Below, in pieces: positions 8,301 through 16,094 of a DNA stretch of 32,366 nt (within the stretch, counting starts at the first letter, position 1; every line of letters begins with the position of its first letter). The position numbers were made by a program, and so were the translations under genes. The stretch comes from Chitinophaga pinensis (GTDB lineage Bacteria; Bacteroidota; Bacteroidia; Chitinophagales; Chitinophagaceae): NCBI GenBank assembly GCA_945872085.1, contig CAMBYG010000019.1, forward strand, positions 1-32,366, written 5' to 3'. Below the pieces are notes generated by a model. It was not told the DNA's origin. It ran no database searches and saw only the letters and a program-made list of their open reading frames with translations.

Positions 8301-8819
8301 ATGGCAACACAAAAAAATCCAAAAGACAGTTTTAATATTATGAGCGAATTGGTATTGCCCAATGATACCAATACCTTAGGTAATTTAATGGGAGGCAAGC
8401 TAATGCATTGGATGGATATTGCTGCAGCTATATCTGCCATGAAGCATTGCAACTGTCCGGTAGTAACAGCCTCTGTGGACAATGTATCGTTTGCCAACCC
8501 TATAAAATTAGGCAATCTATTAACCCTAGAGTCTAAAGTAACAAGAGCTTTTAATACATCAATGGAAGTATATATAAAAGTATGGGGCGAAGATTTGTCG
8601 GCACAATATAAATATGTGAGTAATGAAGCGTATTTAACTTTTGTAGCTTTAGATCCAAATGGCAAGCCAAGAAAAGTACCAGAGCTTATTCCAGTAACCG
8701 AAGAAGATCAAAAAATGTATGAAGGTGCTTTGCGTCGTAGACAAGTGCGCTTGATATTAGGCGGAAAAATGAAACCAGAAGATGCTGGTGAATTAAAAGC
8801 ATTATTTATTAAAGACTAA
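8301..8819 (+). CDS. Acyl-CoA thioesterase, hotdog fold (YciA/YkhA type)
   Basis: 172 aa. The N-terminal block LPNDTNTLGNLMGGKLMHWM followed by DIAAAISA is the hallmark of the acyl-CoA thioesterase hotdog family, with the catalytic Asn in the LGNLMGG strand-loop and Asp in the central helix. VTASVDNVSFANPIKLGNLL completes the fold. It would hydrolyse acyl-CoA to free acid and CoA in the cytoplasm, usually as a trimer or hexamer. The chain runs about 35 residues beyond the core, with a charged tail. The 76 nt upstream carry a one-mismatch -7 element (TACCTTTA, 8276-8283), so it may have its own promoter. The following M16 gene begins 3 nt after its stop. Confidence 0.9.
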   Translation: MATQKNPKDSFNIMSELVLPNDTNTLGNLMGGKLMHWMDIAAAISAMKHCNCPVVTASVDNVSFANPIKLGNLLTLESKVTRAFNTSMEVYIKVWGEDLSAQYKYVSNEAYLTFVALDPNGKPRKVPELIPVTEEDQKMYEGALRRRQVRLILGGKMKPEDAGELKALFIKD

Positions 8820-8822
8820 TAC

Positions 8823-10106
8823 ATGTTAGATAGAGCTACCGCACCGAATATTAAAGATCCTATTCATTTTAATTTTGAATTACCTGCTATCAATACGCAT
8901 GCACTCAGCAATGGCGTGCCTTTATATTGGTTAAATGCTGGCGTTTTAGATGTTGTAGAAATCAATTGGATTTTTGACGCCGGCATTTGGCAAGAGCCGC
9001 ATCAAGGAGTTGCTAATGCAACGGCTGCCTTATTAAAAAATGGCACGTTTAGTAAAACAGCAAAACAAATAAACGAAGACTTAGAATTATATGGTGCAAG
9101 TTTAAAAATAGGAGCGAGTAATGACTATGCATCTATTACCTTACATTGTTTGGTAAAACATTTAGCGGCAATACTTCCCACTATTTCGAGTATTCTTTTC
9201 GAAGCCTCTTTCCCAGAAGAAGAATTAGAAATCTTTAAAAAGAATGCGCTACAACGTTTGGCTATCAATTTAAAGCAATGTGAATTTGTTGCTAATCAAA
9301 AAATTGATGCACATGTTTTTGGTGCCCAACACCCATATGGTCGATATACCACTAGTGCTTCTTTAGAAGCGCTCAGTAGTGATGTATTGCGCAATTTTTA
9401 TAAAACAGCGTATCAAATGAATACGTGTAAAATTTTTATGGCTGGCAAAGTTGGAGCGCAAGAAATAGATTTAATCAATCGATATTTTGGAGCTACGATT
9501 CAAGCGAATACAACTAAGAATGTAAATAATGAATTTACAATAAGCACTGATGCCCCATTTAAATCCTATATTGAAAATGATGCGAATGCGGTACAAGGAG
9601 CTATTCGTATAGCAAGAACAATACCTAATAGACATCATCCGGATTTTGCGCCATTAGTAGTGTTGAACACCTTGTTTGGCGGTTATTTTGGTTCTCGATT
9701 AATGAGCAATATTAGAGAAGATAAAGGCTATACGTATGGAATTTATAGTTCACAATCTTCTTATATACATTCCGGAATGCTATGTATTCAAACGGAAGTA
9801 GGGCGTGATGTACTTCAACCTGCAGTAGACGAAATCTATAAAGAAATGGAACTTTTATTGCAGGAATCAATTGATGATGAAGAGCTCTTATTGGTAAAGA
9901 ATTATTTATTGGGAAGTATATTAGGTGATTTAGATGGACCATTTTCTATTTTGCAAAGATGGCGTTCTTTGATTTTAAATGGACTTGACCAACAGACTTT
10001 TCTTAAAAATATAAATACCTATAAAAACATTACAGCAATTGAATTACAGCAATTAGCTAAAAAATATTATAACGCAGCCGACTTTTTTGAAATTCAAGTT
10101 GTCTAA
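8823..10106 (+). CDS. M16 family (insulinase-like) protein without the zinc-binding motif
   Basis: 427 aa with the two-domain layout of bacterial M16 proteins. The N-terminal domain has FDAGIWQEPHQGVANATAAL and LLKNGTFSKTAKQINEDLE; the C-terminal domain has NTLFGGYFGSRLMSNIRE followed by DKGYTYG, the usual substrate-binding Arg/Tyr block. In active members the first segment contains HxxEH; here the same place reads GVANATAAL, so both zinc histidines and the catalytic glutamate are missing. It is therefore probably the non-catalytic partner of a heterodimer. There is no signal peptide, unlike many periplasmic M16 proteins, so it is probably cytoplasmic. Active partners are often adjacent; none is encoded in this window. 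Confidence 0.87.
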   Translation: MLDRATAPNIKDPIHFNFELPAINTHALSNGVPLYWLNAGVLDVVEINWIFDAGIWQEPHQGVANATAALLKNGTFSKTAKQINEDLELYGASLKIGASNDYASITLHCLVKHLAAILPTISSILFEASFPEEELEIFKKNALQRLAINLKQCEFVANQKIDAHVFGAQHPYGRYTTSASLEALSSDVLRNFYKTAYQMNTCKIFMAGKVGAQEIDLINRYFGATIQANTTKNVNNEFTISTDAPFKSYIENDANAVQGAIRIARTIPNRHHPDFAPLVVLNTLFGGYFGSRLMSNIREDKGYTYGIYSSQSSYIHSGMLCIQTEVGRDVLQPAVDEIYKEMELLLQESIDDEELLLVKNYLLGSILGDLDGPFSILQRWRSLILNGLDQQTFLKNINTYKNITAIELQQLAKKYYNAADFFEIQVV

Positions 10107-10118
10107 ATAAACAAATTA

Positions 10119-10138
10119 ACTAAAGGCTAAACTTTAGT
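10119..10138 (+). other. Small hairpin between M16 and receptor genes
   Basis: ACTAAAG (10119-10125) pairs perfectly with CTTTAGT (10132-10138) over a 6-nt loop. No T-run follows, so it is not a good terminator. It sits 13 nt before the receptor ATG and could affect translation or be a binding site. Confidence 0.25.
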
Positions 10139-10151
10139 ATTACTAACTACT

Positions 10152-12677
10152 ATGACCAAAACATTTTTTGCTTTTATATTTTCACTTATAACGCTTACCA
10201 CTGCCGCACAAACTATTAGCATTCAGGGTAGGCTGAGAGATGATAATAATGATCCTGTTGTATTTTCGATTTTAAACTTAATTGATGTCGAGTCAAAAAA
10301 AGCTATAGCAGGTGCGCGAAGCAAGGAAGATGGTAGTTTTTCTATTCCTATTTCAAAGAGGGGTATTTATTACATTACGATTAATAATTTGGGATACGAA
10401 TCCTATACCGGTTCTAAAATAAAGATCAATCAATTAGATTCTTCCATTGCAGTTGGCATCATTAAATTAAAAACTCAAACAAAAAATCTAAAAATAGTAG
10501 AAGTAAAAGCAGAAAAATCCATGATGCAAATGGATATTGATAAACGGGTTTTTAATGTAGAAAAAAATACGACTACGAGTGGTGGTAGTGCCGCTGATGT
10601 TTTACAAAATGTGCCTTCTGTAGCCGTTGATTTGGATGGCAATGTAAGTTTAAGAGGAAAAGGGAATGTAACAATTTTAATTGACGGCAGACCTTCTACG
10701 ATGTTAGGAAGCGATGTAGCTTCTGCGCTTCAAAGCCTTTCTGCAAACAGTATAGAAAGTGTAGAGGTTATCACTAATCCATCTTCAAAATATGATGCAC
10801 AAGGCATGTCGGGTGTTATTAATATCATTACCAAAAGAGATAAAAAATTTGGTTTGAATGGCGTAGGCACCATAGGCATTGGTACATTAAACAAATACAA
10901 TGGCAGTGTAAATTTGAATTTAAAAAACAACAAATGGAATGTATTTGTAAATGCCAACGGCAGAATTAACAACACCTATAACTATGCCACAATCAATAGA
11001 AGCAATAAGAATGATGCTATTCGATCTAATAGTTATGAAGACAATGATAAGTACCGTTTTGGCGGCATGGCTTCATTAGGAGCAGAATATACTTTTAGTA
11101 AACAAAATGTATTGATGTTTACACAATCGTTGAATAGAATGAAATTTGGCAGCGACGCTAACACCACATATGAAGTTTTTAATGGTTCGGCACAAACCTT
11201 ATTACAAAACAGACACGGCAATTTTGATGGTGGACCTATATCTGCAACATCGGCGCTAAATTTTAAACATAAATTTAAACAGCCAAAACAAGAACTAACT
11301 GCTGATCTTTCTTATTCTCATACTTGGATGAAAAGAGAACAAGATTATAACACTACTACTACCAATTATTTGTTGACGCCTCCTATGAACATTGTTTCTC
11401 AGTTGAACCAAAATGCTCCAGGACAAGGCAATATGAATAATTTTACAGGAATGATCGATTATACTATGCCTATGTTTCATGGTAAAGGAAAATTAGATGC
11501 GGGTTTGAAAACACAACGTAGCCATTTCGACAATAGCAATACGCCTACAAAAAATTATGGTGACCCAACGTATACGACCACCGATACGAGCATGAAAAGT
11601 GATTATAATTATAATATGAGAATTGACGCCGCCTATATTAATATGGCAAATACTAAAGGCAAATGGGGTTATCAGGCCGGATTACGTTTAGAAAATGCTA
11701 CTTATAAGGGATCGACCAATATATATTCACTAATGACATACGAAAATAATTTTTTGAATTTATTCCCTACTACCTATATTTCTTATCAAGTTTCGCCTAA
11801 TCAAACATTTTATTTAAGCTATTCAAGAAGAACCAATAGACCAGGATTTAGAGATATGATGCCGTTTTTAGATTTATCGAACCCACAAGATTCAAGCATG
11901 GGTAATCCTAATTTAAAACCAGAATTTATTCATAATGCTGAACTAAGTTTTAATAAACAATTTGATAAGGGACATCAAATTATGTTTAGCACCTACTATC
12001 AATACACCGAAAATCTAATAGAAAAATATAGAGTATTCTACAGCGATGGTACTAGTTTTACGCAGCCTCAAAATTTAAATAAAGGAGAAACCTTTGGTGC
12101 AGAACTTACCGGTAAATTACAAATATCAAAACCTTGGGATGCTACGTTTAATTTTAATTTATTTAAAACGAATATCATTAACAACGTTATTAGTCAGGCT
12201 GTAAATACAAATGGAACCAGTTGGTTTACTAAAGTGAATACAACTTATAAATTAAACCAAGGCAATTCAATACAGCTTAATGCAAATTATGAAGCGCCTA
12301 AAGTAACGGCGCAAGGTAAAACTCAAGAGGTATATTGGATTGATTTGGCTTATAAAGCTAATTTTTGGAATACAAAAGGAAGTGTAACCCTATCTATTTC
12401 AGATATATTGAACATTAGAAAGTATACCAATATCTACGACTATAGCAACAATTATCAAGTTAATTTTAGAGATCGAGAAACACGCATCGCTAATATAACG
12501 TTTACCTATAGGATAGGAAAAAGTGATACAAAAGCGCCTGGTAATAAAAAGGGAAGAACAGAAAAAAATCAAACTTCAGAAGAAAAGAAAGCGAAGAGCA
12601 GAGATAATTTATTAAAGGAAGGAGATGATAATAATAATGAAGGAGGCGGAGAGCAGCCCAAACAGCCATCAAATTAA
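10152..12677 (+). CDS. TonB-dependent receptor-like outer membrane protein (OMP beta-barrel family 3)
   Basis: 841 aa. A signal peptide ends near TLTTAAQ (residues 1-19). A carboxypeptidase-regulatory-like beta sandwich follows (about 22-110), then a plug domain (about 130-230) with AADVLQNVPSVAVDLDGNVS, RGKGNVTILIDGRPS and INIITKR. The rest is a barrel rich in alternating aromatic strands, with FYLSYSRRTNRPGFRDM and NPNLKPEFIHNAELS, which mark the family-3 barrel. These proteins import bulky nutrients through the outer membrane, driven by TonB/ExbBD; the substrate is not predictable, and there is no SusD partner. After the last strand (FTYRIGKSD) comes a charged, low-complexity tail of about 45 residues. 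The next gene starts 17 nt downstream. Confidence 0.92.
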   Translation: MTKTFFAFIFSLITLTTAAQTISIQGRLRDDNNDPVVFSILNLIDVESKKAIAGARSKEDGSFSIPISKRGIYYITINNLGYESYTGSKIKINQLDSSIAVGIIKLKTQTKNLKIVEVKAEKSMMQMDIDKRVFNVEKNTTTSGGSAADVLQNVPSVAVDLDGNVSLRGKGNVTILIDGRPSTMLGSDVASALQSLSANSIESVEVITNPSSKYDAQGMSGVINIITKRDKKFGLNGVGTIGIGTLNKYNGSVNLNLKNNKWNVFVNANGRINNTYNYATINRSNKNDAIRSNSYEDNDKYRFGGMASLGAEYTFSKQNVLMFTQSLNRMKFGSDANTTYEVFNGSAQTLLQNRHGNFDGGPISATSALNFKHKFKQPKQELTADLSYSHTWMKREQDYNTTTTNYLLTPPMNIVSQLNQNAPGQGNMNNFTGMIDYTMPMFHGKGKLDAGLKTQRSHFDNSNTPTKNYGDPTYTTTDTSMKSDYNYNMRIDAAYINMANTKGKWGYQAGLRLENATYKGSTNIYSLMTYENNFLNLFPTTYISYQVSPNQTFYLSYSRRTNRPGFRDMMPFLDLSNPQDSSMGNPNLKPEFIHNAELSFNKQFDKGHQIMFSTYYQYTENLIEKYRVFYSDGTSFTQPQNLNKGETFGAELTGKLQISKPWDATFNFNLFKTNIINNVISQAVNTNGTSWFTKVNTTYKLNQGNSIQLNANYEAPKVTAQGKTQEVYWIDLAYKANFWNTKGSVTLSISDILNIRKYTNIYDYSNNYQVNFRDRETRIANITFTYRIGKSDTKAPGNKKGRTEKNQTSEEKKAKSRDNLLKEGDDNNNEGGGEQPKQPSN

Positions 12678-12694
12678 AAATCAATTATAGCGTT

Positions 12695-13405
12695 ATGAAA
12701 AAGTATGTTTTAGGAATTTTATTAATCAGTCAAGTTACAGCAGGTATAGCACAAAGTATTTCGGCTACTGCACTTAAATCAACTATTAATAAAACTGTTT
12801 TAACCAACAGCGATATTAGTAAGGGCATAAAAGAAGCACTAACTATAGGCGCTACGAAAGCTACTAGTAGATTGTCGGTTTTAAACGGATTTTACAAAGA
12901 TTCTTTAGTTAAAATTTTAATGCCTGCCGAGGCAGAAGTGGTGAGTACCCAACTTAAAAAAATTGGTTTTGGTTATTTAGTTGATTCTGTAGAATTATCT
13001 ATGAATAGAGCTGCTGAAAGTGCTTGTGAGAAAGTTGCCCCTGTTTTTGTAGCGGCTATTAAGCAAATGTCATTTCAAGAAGCCTTGAGTATTTTAAAAG
13101 GTTCTGATAATGCGGCTACCGACTATTTGAAAGTAAAATCTTCAGATTCCCTGAAGGTACTTATTGAACCAATTATTGCAAATTCTCTAAAGCAAACTAA
13201 GACTATAGAGCTTTGGAATACCGTATTTAAAACCTACAATAGAATTCCATTTGTTCAAAAAGTCAATCCAAATCTGAGTTTATATGTAACAGAAAAAACA
13301 TTACAAGCTGTATTTTTAAAAATGGCTTTGGAAGAAAAAACAATTAGAACAAATAGTGCGGCACAAACAAGCACCATTTTAAAATCAGTTTTTGGAACTA
13401 AGTAA
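12695..13405 (+). CDS. DUF4197 domain protein, exported
   Basis: 236 aa. A signal peptide (MKKYVLGILLISQVTAGIAQ) precedes a helical protein. The body has DISKGIKEALTIGATKATSRLS, LMPAEAEVV, FVAAIKQMSFQEALSILKGSDNAAT and TYNRIPFVQKVNP, ending in a helix with KTLQAVFLKMALEEKTIR; this is the DUF4197 pattern. No enzyme function is established for the family. It is probably periplasmic or outer-membrane-associated. It follows the TonB-type receptor by 17 nt on the same strand, so the two may share a transcript. Domain assignment is from memory of the conserved motifs. Confidence 0.85.
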   Translation: MKKYVLGILLISQVTAGIAQSISATALKSTINKTVLTNSDISKGIKEALTIGATKATSRLSVLNGFYKDSLVKILMPAEAEVVSTQLKKIGFGYLVDSVELSMNRAAESACEKVAPVFVAAIKQMSFQEALSILKGSDNAATDYLKVKSSDSLKVLIEPIIANSLKQTKTIELWNTVFKTYNRIPFVQKVNPNLSLYVTEKTLQAVFLKMALEEKTIRTNSAAQTSTILKSVFGTK

Positions 13406-13428
13406 GTATTTATCCTACTAAAATAAAT

Positions 13429-13436
13429 TAATTTTG
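13429..13436 (+). promoter_or_regulatory. Bacteroidetes -7 element for the DUF349 gene
   Basis: TAATTTTG matches TAnnTTTG exactly and lies 27 nt before the ATG at 13464, in the 58-bp gap after the DUF4197 gene. No clear -33 element is seen at the canonical distance. Confidence 0.4.
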
Positions 13437-13463
13437 TAAAAATTATTTCAACACAATATATTT

Positions 13464-15014
13464 ATGAGCCTGGAACAAGCAACAAACCTATTAGATTGGT
13501 GGCAAGAACAATCATTTGAAAGCAAATCATTATTTGCCCTTTCAACAGATGGTTCTTTAACATTACGAGAATCTACCCTATATCCTTCAAGAGAGATCGC
13601 ACAATTAAGTTTACAAAATGCAAGTGTAACCATAAGTACGCTTCAGAAGAAATTTGATGAAGCAAATTCAAAAATTCAGGAACTAAAAGAAGAATGGCAG
13701 TGTACCGAAGAAAAGGTAAAATTATATGGTAAGGTACAACGCTACAAAGAATATTTACTAAAAGCAAAACTTATAGGTAATTACGAATCATTATTACAAA
13801 TTTTAATCGGATTTGAGCAAGAAACACAAGCGCTTCATGAAGAGGTCGTATTAAAAAAAGAAGCGATTATTAAGCAATTGGCTATTTTAATTGATGGTGG
13901 AAATTTCAAAGCTATTACAGAAGAAATAAAATTGATGAATGAGGCATGGAAAGACATGTCTAATGCTGATTATACCCGTAATGATAAATTGTGGAAGCAA
14001 TTTGAATCCTTGAAAAATGATTTCTTTGAAAAAAAGAAAGCCCATTTTGCTAATCAAGAAAAAGATTATATCAATAATCTAGATTTCAAAATGGAATTAG
14101 TAGAAAAAGCTAAGCAATGGTCACTCTCTGAAAATTGGAAGGAAGCAACATTATTTTTCAATGCTAGCATTGAAGAGTGGAAAAAAATTGGCCCAACGAT
14201 GTATGAAAAAAATGAGTCGCTTTGGACGGAGCTTATGCAATTAAAAACAGACTTTTTTAATAGAAAAAAAGATAATTACGCAAAAATTGAAAAAGAACAG
14301 TCAGAAAACTTATCCAAAAAATTAGCCCTTATCGATCAAGCTATTGCTATGCAGTTAGATACCAATTGGAATGAGACTACACAGAAAATGCAAGATTTAA
14401 CGGAGCAATGGAAAATGATAGGTAGAGTGCCTAGTGAAAAAAGTGATGAAATTTGGAACGCATTTTCTGCTGCTAAAGATGTTTTCTTTGCCGCTAAAAG
14501 AGCACATTATGATGAATTTAAAATTACGCTTGAAGATAATTTAATTAAAAAGGAGACACTTGTAAATAGAGCCTTATCGCTAAAAGATTCTTCTGATTGG
14601 AGAGCTGCTACAGATGAGTTTTTAGAACTCATGGAAACTTGGAAGCAAACAGGACCTGCCCCTAGACAAAAAAATGAAGAATTATGGGAGTTATTTATCA
14701 ATGCGAAAAAAACATTTTTTGAACGTAAAGATGCCGATAGAGAGCGTAGAAAAAAAGCTGCTATAGTATTTGCGGATAAACGTAAAGAACAACAAGTGGA
14801 ATTCTTAAAACAATTGAAAGATGAATTAGCAGATGAAGAAGCTAAACAAATTGAGTTTTCGGCATCTTTAGAAAATCTTCAAGATGGCCCCAAGAAAGAA
14901 CAATTGAAAGAACACTTGACAAATTTGCTTGAGGAAGGTAAGCGAGTGATTGAAAAGAAAAAGAACTTAATTGCCAAAACAGAATTAGAGCAGCAAGCTG
15001 CTGAAAAAGAATAA
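13464..15014 (+). CDS. DUF349 repeat protein
   Basis: 516 aa, cytoplasmic (no signal peptide), very rich in Glu and Lys and almost wholly helical. It contains four recognisable DUF349 repeats of about 70 residues between about residues 140 and 430, each with a Trp-Lys helix end and the signature LWxxF...K..FF..KK (LWKQFESLKNDFFEKKK, LWTELMQLKTDFFNRKK, IWNAFSAAKDVFFAAKR, LWELFINAKKTFFERKD). The last about 90 residues form a charged, coiled-coil-like tail. The function of the family is not established. It has its own promoter-like element and ends at a strong terminator shared with the convergent porP gene. Confidence 0.88.
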   Translation: MSLEQATNLLDWWQEQSFESKSLFALSTDGSLTLRESTLYPSREIAQLSLQNASVTISTLQKKFDEANSKIQELKEEWQCTEEKVKLYGKVQRYKEYLLKAKLIGNYESLLQILIGFEQETQALHEEVVLKKEAIIKQLAILIDGGNFKAITEEIKLMNEAWKDMSNADYTRNDKLWKQFESLKNDFFEKKKAHFANQEKDYINNLDFKMELVEKAKQWSLSENWKEATLFFNASIEEWKKIGPTMYEKNESLWTELMQLKTDFFNRKKDNYAKIEKEQSENLSKKLALIDQAIAMQLDTNWNETTQKMQDLTEQWKMIGRVPSEKSDEIWNAFSAAKDVFFAAKRAHYDEFKITLEDNLIKKETLVNRALSLKDSSDWRAATDEFLELMETWKQTGPAPRQKNEELWELFINAKKTFFERKDADRERRKKAAIVFADKRKEQQVEFLKQLKDELADEEAKQIEFSASLENLQDGPKKEQLKEHLTNLLEEGKRVIEKKKNLIAKTELEQQAAEKE

Positions 15015-15044
15015 AAAAAGGTCGAGCATTGCTCGACCTTTTTT
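15014..15044. terminator. Bidirectional intrinsic terminator between convergent genes
   Basis: A 14-bp perfect stem has core GGTCGAGC/GCTCGACC and a 3-nt loop, flanked by six A on the left and six T on the right. It therefore works in both directions. It overlaps the last base of the DUF349 stop codon and two bases of the PorP stop codon, so it serves both convergent genes. Confidence 0.95.
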
Positions 15045-16089
15045 AATAGGCATCGGGTTCAAATAAATCTTCGAAGCGCGGACAGCGCATCATGGCTCTA
15101 TTGTTGGGAAATTTGTAAAACCCCCTCCAATTGATGCTTAATTCGTATGCACCAAATCCTTGATTATAATTTTTTAGAGCACTACTTGTTGCATCATAAC
15201 TAATAGCAATTGCATATTTCTTAAAATCACATTTTATCACACCTATATAGGCATCATTTACTCTATTAAATGCGCCTATAGATAAAATGACATGATTTTT
15301 GTAATTGATTGTACTGATTGGTTTAAAGTTGATAAAACCTCCAAATACAATTTCTTCGTAAGGAGCCTGTTTTGTATAATTTACTAATGCAGTTAAACTA
15401 AGATTATTTCCAATATTAGTTTTAAATCCAGCATGAGCACTCCATTTCTGATTTAATTTTACAAAAGATTCATTTCTAAAAGTTTCGTCTGGTTTGTTTA
15501 TATGATATAAACCTACACCTATATAATAGTTGGCTTTGTTTTCATATCCCATAGCTCCGTTAAGAGAAATGCCTGTTCCCATATCGTAATGGGTTAGAGA
15601 AGTACTTGCTATACCTTCTCCAATACTTGAATTAATAAGCCCATTTTGGTATTGGTTATCAAATATCATTTTAGATGCATTGAAAGAACGCTGTATAAAC
15701 CCTCCCGAAAATCCGAATGATAAATAGGTATAGTGATAATCTTCTAGCAGTTTATTATAATTAAGCATTCCATAAAATTGACTGTTGTTCATTTGTATAG
15801 TTCCTGCTTTATCAATAGCTGCACTAAGCCCATAGCTTAAAAAATCACCACTTTCCTTACCTACACTTTTCTTAGATTCTGCAGAGAAAAGCATATTTTG
15901 AAATGGCACTGATAAGGCGCTCCACTGGTTTCTATATTGAAAATTGATTCTATAGTCGCCACTGAATATGCCTGTTAAGGCTGGGTTTCTAAGAATATTT
16001 GCTTCATAAAATTGAGAAAGATGAGCATCTTGTGCATTTGCAGTACAGTATGCTAGTGTAATTAGAAGCGTGTTGATTATTTTTTTCAT
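15043..16089 (-). CDS. PorP/SprF family type IX secretion membrane protein
   Basis: 348 aa. The signal peptide MKKIINTLLITLAYCTANAQ precedes DAHLSQFYEANILRNPALTG, the strongly conserved opening of PorP/SprF proteins, then FQYRNQWSAL. The remainder is a run of amphipathic strands typical of an outer-membrane barrel. PorP belongs to the T9SS core in Porphyromonas, and SprF is needed for secretion of SprB in Flavobacterium; paralogues usually serve a particular type B cargo. Here it starts 5 nt after the stop of a giant PKD-repeat cargo with a type B C-terminal domain, so it is probably that cargo's dedicated partner and is co-transcribed with it. Confidence 0.95.
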   Translation of the reverse strand: MKKIINTLLITLAYCTANAQDAHLSQFYEANILRNPALTGIFSGDYRINFQYRNQWSALSVPFQNMLFSAESKKSVGKESGDFLSYGLSAAIDKAGTIQMNNSQFYGMLNYNKLLEDYHYTYLSFGFSGGFIQRSFNASKMIFDNQYQNGLINSSIGEGIASTSLTHYDMGTGISLNGAMGYENKANYYIGVGLYHINKPDETFRNESFVKLNQKWSAHAGFKTNIGNNLSLTALVNYTKQAPYEEIVFGGFINFKPISTINYKNHVILSIGAFNRVNDAYIGVIKCDFKKYAIAISYDATSSALKNYNQGFGAYELSINWRGFYKFPNNRAMMRCPRFEDLFEPDAY

Positions 16090-16094
16090 AACGT

